From Leptobrachium leishanense (Eukaryota > Chordata > Amphibia > Anura > Megophryidae), in assembly GCA_009667805.1 (NCBI GenBank), contig CM019066.1, forward strand, positions 116,364,190 to 116,428,189: a DNA stretch of 64,000 nucleotides, written 5' to 3'. Positions 15,870-25,615 of this stretch are shown here, piece after piece (position 1 is the first letter of the stretch; the number at the start of each line of letters is the position of its first letter). A program made the translations under genes and the position numbers. The notes under the pieces were generated by a model. That model saw only the letters and a program-made list of their open reading frames with translations, was not told where the DNA came from and did not search any database.

Positions 15870-17715
15870 GGGCAAATCCACGAGCTGGGGGGGGGGGGGG
15901 AAATATCCACGAGCTGGGGGGGGGGGGAAATATCCACGAGCTGGGGGGGGGGGGGGGAGAAATATCCACGAGCTGGGGGGGGGGGGGGGAGAAATATCCA
16001 CGAGCTGGGGGGGGGGGGGGAGAAATATCCACGAGCTGGGGGGGGGGGGAGAAATATCCACGAGCGGGGGGGGGAAATATCACGAGCTGGGGGGGGGGGA
16101 AATATCCACGAGCTGGGGGGGGGGGAAATATCCACGAGCTGGGGGGGGGGGGAAATATCCACGAGCTGGGGGGGGGGGGGGGAAATATCCACGAGCTGGG
16201 GGGGGAAATATCCACGAGCTGGGGGGGGGGGAAATATCCACGAGCTGGGGGGGGGCAATATCCACGAGCTGGGGGGGGGGGGAAATATCCACGAGCTGGG
16301 GGGGGGGGAAATATCCACGAGCTGGGGGGGGGAAATATCCACGAGCTGGGGGGGGGGGGGGAATATCCACGAGCTGGGGGGGGCAATATCCACGAGCTGG
16401 GGGGGGCAATATCCACGAGCTGGGGGGGGAAATATCCACGAGCTGGGGGGGGGAATATCCACGAGCTGGGGGGGGGGAAATATCCACGAGCTGGGGGGGG
16501 GCAATATCCACGAGCTGGGGGGGGGGAATATCCACGAGCTGGGGGGGGGGAAATATCCACGAGCTGGGGGGGGGGGAAATATCCACGAGCTGGGGGGGGG
16601 GGGGGAAATATCCACGAGCTGGGGGGGGGGGAAATATCCACGAGCTGGGGGGGGGGGAAATATCCACGAGCTGGGGGGGGGGAAATATCCACGAGCTGGG
16701 GGGGGGCAATATCCACGAGCTGGGGGGCAATATCCACGAGCTGGGGGGGGGCAATATCCACGAGCTGGGGGGGGGCAATATCCACGAGCTGGGGGGGGGC
16801 AATATCCACGAGCTGGGGGGGCAATATCCACGAGCTGGGGGGGGCAATATCCACGAGCTGGGGGGGGGCAATATCCACGAGCTGGGGGGGGCAATATCCA
16901 CGAGCTGGGGGCAATATCCACGAGCTGGGGGGCAATATCCACGAGCTGGGGGGCAATATCCACGAGCTGGGGGGCAATATCCACGAGCTGGGGGGGCAAT
17001 ATCCACGAGCTGGGGGGGCAATATCCACGAGCTGGTGGGGGGCAATATCCACGAGCTGGGGGGCAATATCCACGAGCTGGGGGGGCAATATCCACGAGCT
17101 GGGGGGGCAATATCCACGAGCTGGGGGGGCAATATCCACGAGCTGGGGGCAATATCCACGAGCTGGGGGGGCAATATCCACGAGCTGGGGGGGGCAATAT
17201 CCACGAGCTGGGGGGGGGCAATATCCACGAGCTGGGGGGGGGCAATATCCACGAGCTGGGGGGGGCAATATCCACGAGCTGGGGGGGGCAATATCCACGA
17301 GCTGGGGGGGGGCAATATCCACGAGCTGGGGGGGGGGCAATATCCACGAGCTGGGGGGGGGCAATATCCACGAGCTGGGGGGGCAATATCCACGAGCTGG
17401 GGGGGGCAATATCCACGAGCTGGGGGGGGCAATATCCACGAGCTGGGGGGCAATATCCACGAGCTGGGGGGCAATATCCACGAGCTGGGGGCAATATCCA
17501 CGAGCTGGGGGGCAATATCCACGAGCTGGGGGGGCAATATCCACGAGCTGGGGGGGCAATATCCACGAGCTGGGGAGCAATATCCACGAGCTGGGGGAGC
17601 AATATCCACGAGCTGGGGGGGCAATATCCACGAGCTGGGGGGGCAATATCCACGAGCTGGGGGGGCAATATCCACGAGCTGGGGGGGCAATATCCACGAG
17701 CTGGGGGGGCAATAT
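15870..17715. repeat. Minisatellite, unit (A/C)AATATCCACGAGCT + G-run, about 70 copies
   Basis: The core AATATCCACGAGCT repeats with almost no substitutions, separated by G-runs of 5 to 15 or more bases, so unit length varies from about 21 to 33 bp. In the left third the G-run is long and followed by AAATATCC; in the right two thirds it is shorter and followed by CAATATCC. Because the unit contains no stop in most frames, long ORFs open on both strands. These are artefacts. G-runs of this density make the plus strand a strong G-quadruplex candidate. Confidence 0.95.
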
Positions 17716-18639
17716 CTATGAGACCTGGGGGCTTTATATGAGGTCTGTTCTTATTGGAAAGCGTCACGTGACATAAAATAAAAGTATCGGTACTTGGTAT
17801 CGGTGAGTACTTGAACAAAAGTATCGGTACTCGGTCTTAAAGTGGTATCGGTGCATCCCTACCCGAAACACTTCAGAATTCATCCTGCTGCTTTTGTCAG
17901 CAGTCACATCATCAATAAATACAAGAGAACCATTTCCATTGGCAGCCATACATGCCCACGCCATGACACTACCACCACCATGCTTCACTGATGAGGTGGT
18001 ATGCTTAGGATCATGAGCAGTTCCTTTCCTTCTCCATATTCTTCTCATCCCATCACTCTGGTACAAGTTGATCTTTGTCTCATCTGTCCATAGGATCTTG
18101 TTCCAGAACTGTGAAGGCTTTGTTAGGTGTTTGGCAAACACTAATCTGGCCTTCCTGTTTTTGAGGCTCACCAATGGTTTACATCCTGTGGTGAACCCTC
18201 TGTATTCACTCTGGTGTCAAGCCCTGGCTTAGTGAATAGACGAACTGACCTGCAAATGCACCGAATGGTGAAATTCAATGTTTGGTGCTTAATGAGAAGA
18301 CCCTCGTGAGTTAATAACCTCAGATGTGACTTCAGAGCTTAACATTTACCTCAGTCTGACTGTGTGCTGTGCACAAGACGAATACGCAACCAACCGGTGA
18401 AAATAGTTGGCAACTATTCTTACTATCGATCAGTTGTTTCAGCCGTGTTAGATAGGTAAAATTAAAATGTTAATAAAACACGTGCGTCCAGCAGCACACA
18501 AGGACCTAGCCTTGAACATGACACCACTTCTTGGTCAAAACAGCACGTTTGTGTGCAAAATTATGTCTCTGTATAGTGACTTTATCTACCCTTGTGTGCC
18601 TCCAGGCAGCTCGGCTGGCCTCCAGGCCCTATTTTGAAA

Positions 18640-18735
18640 GGAAAGTGTCGACCGTTTTTTTTTTCAAGCCGAATTTTCCATTTCAGCAAAAACTGAAAGC
18701 ACAATTTTCGGCCGATAATATCGGTGCATCCCTAA
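18640..18735 (-). mobile_element. hAT-type element end, TIR TAGGGATGCACCGATATTAT
   Basis: ATAATATCGGTGCATCCCTA at the right edge is a hAT-type terminus related to the 15253-17861 ends. The matching other end is not secure; 19100-19135 has a similar GATAATACTAGGGAT. Confidence 0.45.
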
Positions 18736-19623
18736 GTATTACATCTGCCATGATGCTCAGCTACTCATTAGGTTCTTTGAGCCTCATGGGAAATGCAGTT
18801 CCAAAACATCTGGGAGGGCCCAGGTTGCTGACCCCTGCTGTAGGAAATAGACCCTGCATCTCCTGTGTAGGGAATTCCCTGCCAGATGGGATGGGAGGCC
18901 CATTTCTGTTGCCATCAGGTTCATGCACAATACTCTGAGCAGGGGGAAGTCCTAAAGTGAGGGCTTACATACAGCCTGATGTGGGAGAAGCCCCGGATTC
19001 ACACAATCCTGTTGGACCTCGCATGTCGCGGCTGTAGTGAGCCAACTTGTCCAATTATCGGCAAATACAATGCCGTTATCAGTAATTCTCTGAATATTGG
19101 CAACCGATAATACTAGGGATAGACCGATTTAAGTTTAACGGCTCTGGTTACATTAACTCCATAAACTATAATGGCTCTGGTAAGTTTACAACAGCTCTAG
19201 CACCAACTATGGAATAGAGCCCCTAGTGTTTCCCACCCTCTACCAAAGATCCAGCCAAGTACACTCAATATCCACCAGGTTACTGAAGATACTTAGTGAT
19301 CATCACACAACATGGTGGTAAAGCAAATGTTTTCACACTTTCTGGACCACACCATGCATAATAAGCAACACCCACAGCTAGCAATTCAAAGGCTGCAAGA
19401 CACAAGAGTGCTCACTTGCTCTTTGCATCAATTTATTCATTGAAAACCCGGCAAATAAAAAGATGTTATGAATTTAGGTGATGTGAAAAACGTTTACTGC
19501 CTGGCCTCTTTCACACATCTATACAAAAACAATGTATCCATGTTTACAAACACCAACTTAAAAGGAACACTCTAATAAAAAAATCACCCCCCCGTTTTTT
19601 AATCCTAACCTATCCCTATTCCC

Positions 19624-20858
19624 TTAACCCCTTAATGACCCCTGACGTACCCTGTACGTCCTGTCCTCGGGTCTCCCTTAGACCCGCGGACGTACAGGGT
19701 ACATCAGCGGCGCCAAATCCCCCTCCCGCCCGATACTCACCTCCCTCGTCGGATCCCACGGTGATCTGGCAGGGAGGAAGCCTGCCCATGTGATTTACAT
19801 GGGCAGGCGAGGCTGATGACGACGCCACGCTGCGTGGTGACGTCATCAGAAGGTGCCCCCATGTGTTTCAATGGAGGGGAGGGGGGGGGCTCCTTCGGAG
19901 CCCTCTATCTCCCCAACCATTGAAGCTAGGGAGATGCCGTTTGCACCGCTGGAGAGGGGAGAGCCTCCCCTTTCCAGCGGTGTATGGCATTAACAGTTTC
20001 GCCGCCGGATCGCTTTTCGGCGCCAATTGGCGCCAACACGCGATTCAAACCTGGAGGGGGGCTGACATCTTGGATGTCAGCCAAGCCTCCAGGTCCCCCC
20101 CCACCCACTGACAACCTCACCATATGTGTGAGGATGTCAGTGGGCCAGTTAACCCTCTAGCTGCCATGTAGAGATAAGGGGATCCTAAGGATCCCTTTAT
20201 CTCCCGATCCATGGCAGCTGGATGGTCATATTTGCCATCATTTAAAAAGGCCTGATTATGGCCTTTCAAATGATACCAAACATGACCAGGTTTGGTTTTA
20301 AAAAAAAAAAAATTAAAAAAAAAATAATAAAACAATTAAATAAAATAAAAAAATGTTTTTTTTTAAAAAAAGTTTTTTTTGTCTGGGGGAGTTTAATTAA
20401 ATAGGACCTAGGCTGTCATCTAAAAATAATTAGCACAAAATGGTCAGAATGAGCGCAGCGCACATAGGTGAACTGTCTCAGCAGTGAAGGGGTTAAAAAG
20501 CAAACGCATGTTAAAATTGGGTATTTCTAGTCTCGGGACAAAATTTTTAACCTATTTAGCCGGGGTCTTTTTGGGTGGTTGTAGATTTTGGGGATTAAAT
20601 TACGAAAAAGTGTGTTTTTACCATTTTTTTCCTCATATTTCATATTTTTTTTTATAGTAAATTATTCGATATGATGGAAATAATGGTATTTCTAGAAAGT
20701 CCATTTAATGGCGGGAAAAAGGGTGTATAATATGTGTGGGTCGAATAAACGAGTAAGAGGAAAAATTGTCCTAAACACTAACAGCGCAGAAACGTAAAAA
20801 CAGCAGCGGTCACTAAAAGACGGATTTGTGTAAAACCGCCCGGTCACTAAGGGGTTAA
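19624..20858. mobile_element. TTAA element A inserted in family C, TIR CCCCTTA(A/G)TGACC
   Basis: TTAA (19624-19627), CCCCTTAATGACC ... GGTCACTAAGGGG, TTAA (20855-20858). The undisturbed family C copy at 7675-8292 has a single TTAA at the same point, so the 4-bp duplication is confirmed directly. No transposase ORF. Confidence 0.85.
20149..20496. mobile_element. TTAA element B nested in element A
   Basis: TTAA (20149-20152), CCCTCTAGCTGCCATG ... CAGCAGTGAAGGGG, TTAA (20493-20496). The ends match the copy in KPNA4 intron 5 (4634-5265). This makes a three-level nest: B in A in C. Confidence 0.75.
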
Positions 20859-22187
20859 TAAACCGTTATTTGTTTTTGTAACTAATACTTACCCTAAAAT
20901 CCTCTTGTTTCCAGCGTTTTTTTATTTTTATTTTATACTCACCTCCCTCCTCTTCCGCTCCCGTCCTTCCATCTGACTTGCCTTCTGGTTTACGGGAGAA
21001 GCGCGCCTCTCACATAAGCCAGCCAATCGGCAGGCTTCCTCCCGGCTCCCTCTGGAGGATTAGTGTTACGCGCGCAAGAGGATGCGCGCAACACTAACCC
21101 TCAGAGGGAGCCGCCAGCTTCTGCGGTGAGTTGGAGACGTCATCGCGCTGAAAGGGCGATGACGTCTCCTACTCGGCAAAAGTCAGCAGAAGCGGTAAAT
21201 ATGATTCCCGCTCTGCTGACTGACAGCTGGGAGGGCGGAGTAAACTCCTCCGCCTCTCTCAGCTGTTTTCAGCATTTACAGCTGAACCGCTGAGCGGAGG
21301 GAGGGGAGACAGAGGGCAGGATACTCCGGGCATCATGACCACCTAAAATAGCTTAGGTGGTCATGTTGCTTAGAGTGTCCCTTTAAGGCTGGATCTGTAG
21401 TCAGACGACCGACTTTTTCGTCAGACCATGGAGATTTCGGTTGTCCGACCAGGGTCATCCACTGCATGCCGTCGTGTGACCACGGAAGATCCAGATCAAA
21501 AATCAGAGAGGTGGAGTACAGAGGCGGCCAAAACCAGAATGAACTGGTTTTGTATACAAAACCCGCACATCCTGCCTTTTGAAACTGTCCTTTAAAAAAA
21601 ATAACCCATTTAAAACCTATGGAATATGTACAAAAATCACACTTCGGTGCAGTTTGGCACTGATACTTCTTGGGACAATTTCTCTGCCGCTGCAGATCGT
21701 CGCTGTGCAGCAATCTGCAGGGAACTGCACCATATTTAGCTTATTGACACTTGAGTAGATAAACCGCCGTGAAATTGCACCTCACAGGGAAATTCATCTT
21801 TCGGTGCCTTCAGGTGGCAAGTACGGTGCTTAGTGGATAACCCCTTTGCACAGCTTTGGCACTGGATGGGAACAAGGAGGCTGGGGCACTCAGCCAAACT
21901 ATGCACGTGTCTGGCCACCTAGGGTTGCCAGGGCAGCCATGTTTTCCTGGACACACATTACTATTTCATACAGAAGAAGAGCACAGGTAAAAGTGCAGCC
22001 CTGCACATGTATAACTTATAAGCTTCAGGAAAATCAGTTTCATAGTAGTGATTGGTCACCTGGTATTCCTTTTTATTTACCTGCAGTGTATGGATTCTAC
22101 ATGTTGCGGGGTGGCACTTTTCAGGTAATGCCCATCAGCATGAATACGTGAAACATGGCCAACCTGGTAACCCTAGCCTCTGTAATA

Positions 22188-22245
22188 ACAAAATATAATG
22201 TATCCTTCCTGGTAAAATCCTTTATAAATAAATAATATATGTCAG
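22188..22245 (+). repeat. SINE 3' tail
   Basis: AATGTATCCTTCCTGGTAAA, ATCCTTTATAAATAAATAA: a 3' tail with ATAAA-type repeats shared with 4257-4320 and 25683-25728 (inverted). Confidence 0.5.
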
Positions 22246-23787
22246 TAAGCAGGTGGGAAGGCAGAACATGTTAAAATAACCTGCAGCCTCCATCTGCTAC
22301 TTCCTTTGACCTTTCCAGATCAAAAATCAATCCAAATCACTCCCCTGATCAGCTTGTCCACATCCATCTTCTCTCCAGGGATCTGTCATATGTCTGCAAA
22401 TTTTCCCCTCAAATGGAAGGCATCGCACACCTGATGGTATCTTTCGCCGTCGCTGGAAGTCTGACGCAATGAAACCTAATTCAGCACCAGGGACAAGGGG
22501 TTAATCCCCTTAATATGGGCAAATTATAGCCAGCTGTAAAACACCCAGGAGTGAACTGGCCCCATAGGAAAATCATGGGATTTCCATGCTTGGGCACTTG
22601 GGCACACAGGAACGCGCTGTAAAACACCCAGGTGTGAACGGGGCCTTACTGTTACTGCTTCGGCTGCGCTTGACGGAGGCTGTCCTTGATGCTGAAACTC
22701 GCGTTTCAGCACCAGACAGTTTTTATCTCCCCGCAGCAGGGTTCCCCCCCCCAATTCGGCAACCTGTCCATCAGCTGATCTGGGTGGTCCACAAATGCTT
22801 CCAGAGGACGACCCTGATAAGCCGATGGCATTACCTGTAGTCGGGTGACCAAGTCGGTCGCCCAATTACGGTGCCAGTGGACGGCCAGCCTAGGCAGTTT
22901 GCTTCTGAGGAACTACTGCACTCCACATTACGAGACGCATGCTGCCGCAATATAATGGGGGGGGGGGGGAGAAACGACACATCCTCGATGGGGGAAACAT
23001 GACACGTAAAGGGACACTATGCACCCTGATCACTTTAGCAGATAATACCATGTGAAGTGGAGGAGTTTCCTCCGCACAGATGCGCGTAACAGGCAGCCGG
23101 GACTTTGAATTTCCTGGCTGCCAGATCAGTAACTAATGAGGTCAGGAATAGTGTGAATCCTGAGAGATGCAGACAAAGGCTTGGTGGCCCCCACGTGCAG
23201 CTCAAATCCATCGGATTGTGCAGGCATTGCAGAATTTCTGTACAAAGTGTGTGCGTCCCGAGGATACTCAAAGAAGCTGTGGGGGCTCCCGCCTATTGGA
23301 AGCACTGAGCTGAAGTGGAGGATCAGCGCTCACCGTGAGTGAAAAGGGGAGAATTTACTGTTAAGAACAAGACAGGTGAAGGAAAAAAAAGGTGTGTGGG
23401 GAGGGGGATTTTATTTTAACCAGCGGACTATACTTGCATGGGCCAACAACGGTGTCTGTACCGGGGCCACAGAGCGGAGCTTTTACGTATTATTACATAG
23501 TTACCAAGAGAATGGGCTATTACAGCTTCAACAAAATATAAGCTTCTGTGGATTGCCTCGCCCCCCCCCAAAAGACCGTTCTGTAAAAGGGGGTTACATT
23601 CAGGGAGTGTGGGAGTACAGCAGCAATCCATGCAATGAATCGAACCCATAGTAAACGCTTGCAGTCGGTCTCAGAGGAGACATTTTACATGTCAAGAGGA
23701 GTTTTTGGTTTTACTTTCATGTTGAAAATGTAGCCATGCCACTTGGGTGGGAGCTGAATGAAGTGGCATGAGAGGCAGAGCTATAGG

Positions 23788-23905
23788 CAGGGGGTCAGCA
23801 ACCTTTGTCGTCCAGATGTTTCGGGACTTCATTTCCCATGATGCTCAGTCGATCTAAAGATGCAGCTTGGAAACATCTGGGAGAGGCCCGGATGCTGAGC
23901 CCTGC
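23788..23905. mobile_element. Short MITE, ends AGGGGGTCAGCAACCTTTG / GCTGAGCCCTGC
   Basis: A short element with the ACTTCATTTCCCATGATGCTC interior. It belongs to the same family as 25218-25350 and partial copies at 12700-12845, 18755-18840, 24975-25100 and 63700-63760. Confidence 0.6.
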
Positions 23906-23999
23906 CTATAGGGGATGCCAGAAGAATGTAGGGGCGGAAGAGATGGAGGTGTCCAAGGGATGGGATGGCGGCTTGCAGCGAAGTGATCATAGTGCCGGG

Positions 24000-24900
24000 C
24001 CTGTGGACACCCCGGATGGCGCACTGCGACCCCCGGACCCTTTGGCATGGCGGCTCCCCGGTGACTGGAAGAGGCGGGGTGTGAGGCCGGGGGAGGTGAT
24101 GGAGATGCTGCCCCATCACAGCCAGTGCCGGGCTCTGCCTCCAGTGTAGGCGGAGCATGGAGGGCAACGGGGTCCCGGGGAGCGGCCTTCACGGTAGTCA
24201 ACCCCCCCTCCCCCCGGCGTGCGACCGCCATGACAGATGCACGATGTCGGCTGCGAGGGAGTGACGGGAATCCCGCGCTGGTCCCTCCACCAGGCCTCAC
24301 CCCGACTCCATCCCGGCATGCTCCGGGCATTGACGTCACGGCCGAGGCCTTGGCTGGCTCCGGTGGCCTGTAGCGCGCTGTGCAGGCGGCCGGGGTCGCT
24401 TGGCGGGGCGCCCTTACCTCCAAATCGCGGCCTTTGTTCTTGAAATTCTTCAGCCGCTGGTTGTCCAGCTTGTCGTTGTCAGCCATGTTGGGAGCGCCGG
24501 GGCCTCTCTTTCTTTCTCTCTCGTCTGTGCTGCGGGAGGGCGTGTGATGAGCGCGCCGGATGCCGGTCTCTGTGCTCTCGGTAACGAAGCAGGGGAAGGT
24601 GCTGGGTGGAAGCGCGTGTGTGAGCGGAATGTTCACCGCCGCTCTCAACCCTGGAATGCCGGTAACAAGAAAGCCTCGAACTGGCCGAGACAGACACGCC
24701 CACTCACAGGAATCCCCGGCGCTGATTGGACGCCACTCCTCCCACCGCATCCTAGGATTGCGCAAGGCTTCCGGCTCTCACGTGGTCCTCCTGCCGCTGT
24801 GCGCCGCTAATCCTCTCCCTCTACTAGGAAACACTGAGGGCGGATCTTCCGCCCGTGACGTCACGAGTTGCGCAGTGAAAATAGCCTTGCGGCTGGCAGT
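24000..24900 (-). promoter_or_regulatory. CpG island and probable KPNA4 promoter
   Basis: The interval around exon 1 is much richer in G+C and CpG than the rest of the window. Upstream of the start codon on the minus strand there is a full palindromic CRE, TGACGTCA (24856-24863), and an inverted CCAAT box (ATTGG at 24724-24728). No TATA box is evident, which fits a housekeeping CpG promoter. The transcription start cannot be placed from sequence alone. Confidence 0.6.
24418..24486 (-). CDS. KPNA4: KPNA4 exon 1 (coding part), residues 1-23
   Basis: ATG is read from 24486-24484 and the exon ends with GAG at 24418, followed by donor GTAAGG (24417 downward). It encodes MADN through GRDLE, the start of the importin-beta-binding (IBB) domain, with the basic NQRLKNFKNKGR stretch. 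The start is fixed by match to the known N-terminus. The exon lies in a GC-rich CpG island, and the 5'UTR and promoter lie at higher coordinates. The human KPNA4 N-terminus differs at residue 5 (E there, D here), a conservative change. Confidence 0.95.
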
Positions 24901-25217
24901 GCATTGCCAGTCTCAGAGAGAATCCGAGGCAGGCAGTGTCATTGCACCGCCTCAACGTGATGTAACGCTGTCAAGAGAAGGATCAGCAAACTTTGGCCCT
25001 AAAGTGTTTTGGAACTACATCTCCCGTGAGGCTCAGTCAAAGTGATAAAGTGCTGAGCATCATGGAGTATGTAGTTCCATGGTTGCTGATCCCAGCTGTA
25101 GACATATATGCCAGGCTCTTGCGATCTAACACAAAGCACACTGTGCCGTGCAGGGAAACTCAAACAGAAAGTGAAACGTTTATATCACACAATTTAAGCC
25201 TACAGGATGCGTTTGTG

Positions 25218-25350
25218 CAGGGGTCTGCAACTTTGGCTCTAAGATGTGTTGGAACTACATCTCTGATGATGCACGACCATTCAGTAGGCCGACAGGATCA
25301 TGGGAGTTGTAGTTCCAAATCATCTGGAGGGCCAACGATGCTGACCTCTG
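25218..25350. mobile_element. Short MITE, ends CAGGGGTCTGCAAC / GCTGACCTCTG
   Basis: Inverted termini with an interior GGAACTACATCTC ... GGGAGTTGTAGTTCC palindrome. It is the best-bounded member of a dispersed family in this window; hAT-type ends are suggested but a target duplication is not clear. Confidence 0.65.
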
Positions 25351-25615
25351 TTACACAAAAGAATAAGCCAAACAGCTGCAGGAGAAGCTTCTCCGGCTGC
25401 TGGATGTTGCCACAACAACAATTTTCACCATTGCTTGGAACACGGCACACGCTCCTACATAGTGAATAACCCTGGGTATAACATATTGGGTGCAAAAAAC
25501 CACCAGGCTGGCCTTAAGTGCTCAAAGCACTCCTCACACAGTGTTAGTAATGAACGTACAGAGAAACAGATGTGAGCACATATAGACCATATACAGACCA
25601 AGAGGCAGTGGTGTA

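Larger units (their letters stand above)
15253..17861. mobile_element. hAT-type element carrying a G-run minisatellite
   Basis: The ends TAGGGTTGCACCGATAC and GTATCGGTGCATCCCTA are inverted repeats with one mismatch. Flanks CCAGAAAC (15245-15252) and CCCGAAAC (17862-17869) are an 8-bp target duplication with one difference, the hallmark of hAT transposition. The interior has no transposase. It holds GC-rich nested palindromes (about 15380-15870), the minisatellite (about 15870-17715), and a right arm with CGTCACGTGACATAAAATAA. A second copy's ends occur at about 34880 and 42744. Confidence 0.85.
14633..18210 (-). pseudogene. Tc1-like element, transposase split by a hAT insertion
   Basis: A DD34E-type transposase is readable on the minus strand in two pieces. 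At 18174-17871 there is KILWTDETKINLY (first catalytic Asp) and VKHGGGSVMAWACMAANG. At 15245-14883 there is QMDNDPKHTAKATKAFL and WPSQSPGLNPIEHALHLLK (second Asp and Glu). The break falls between VF and AILSAH-type residues, exactly where the 2.6-kb hAT element and its 8-bp duplication sit. The N-terminal DNA-binding part is missing or unreadable beyond about 18180. Dead copy. Confidence 0.85.
14358..18240. mobile_element. Possible outer MITE enclosing the Tc1 element
   Basis: GTCTATTCACTAAG near 14358 and CTTAGTGAATAGAC near 18226-18240 are exact inverted sequences flanking the Tc1/hAT nest. This suggests that an older MITE was the landing site. Family not identified. Confidence 0.4.
19558..21386. 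mobile_element. TTAA MITE family C, second copy, interrupted
   Basis: Starts TTAAAAGGAACACT (19558) and ends AGTGTCCCTTTAA (to 21386). It aligns to 7675-8292 on both sides of an insertion at 19628-20854, with matching landmarks CCTAACCTATCCC on the left and TAAAATCCTCTTGTTTCCAG on the right. Confidence 0.8.

Noticed and set aside
15870..17715. CRISPR-like array
   Set aside because: Regularly spaced direct repeats, but the 'spacers' are homopolymer G-runs, and the genome is a vertebrate.
15657..17818. Very long ORFs on both strands (about 540-720 codons, Gly-rich or Pro-rich)
   Set aside because: They are produced by a short tandem repeat lacking stops in several frames; six overlapping frames are open at once and none has non-repeat coding sequence of a known family.
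7257..24417. Intronic small RNA such as the scaRNA hosted by human KPNA4
   Set aside because: I know that human KPNA4 hosts a scaRNA, but I could not identify boxes and guide structure here by eye. A covariance search would decide.
23854..24765. 303-codon minus-strand ORF over the KPNA4 exon 1 region
   Set aside because: It is an unspliced read-through of 5'UTR, exon 1 and intron 1 in a CpG island where stops are rare. It contains the true first 23 residues and then runs into intron.
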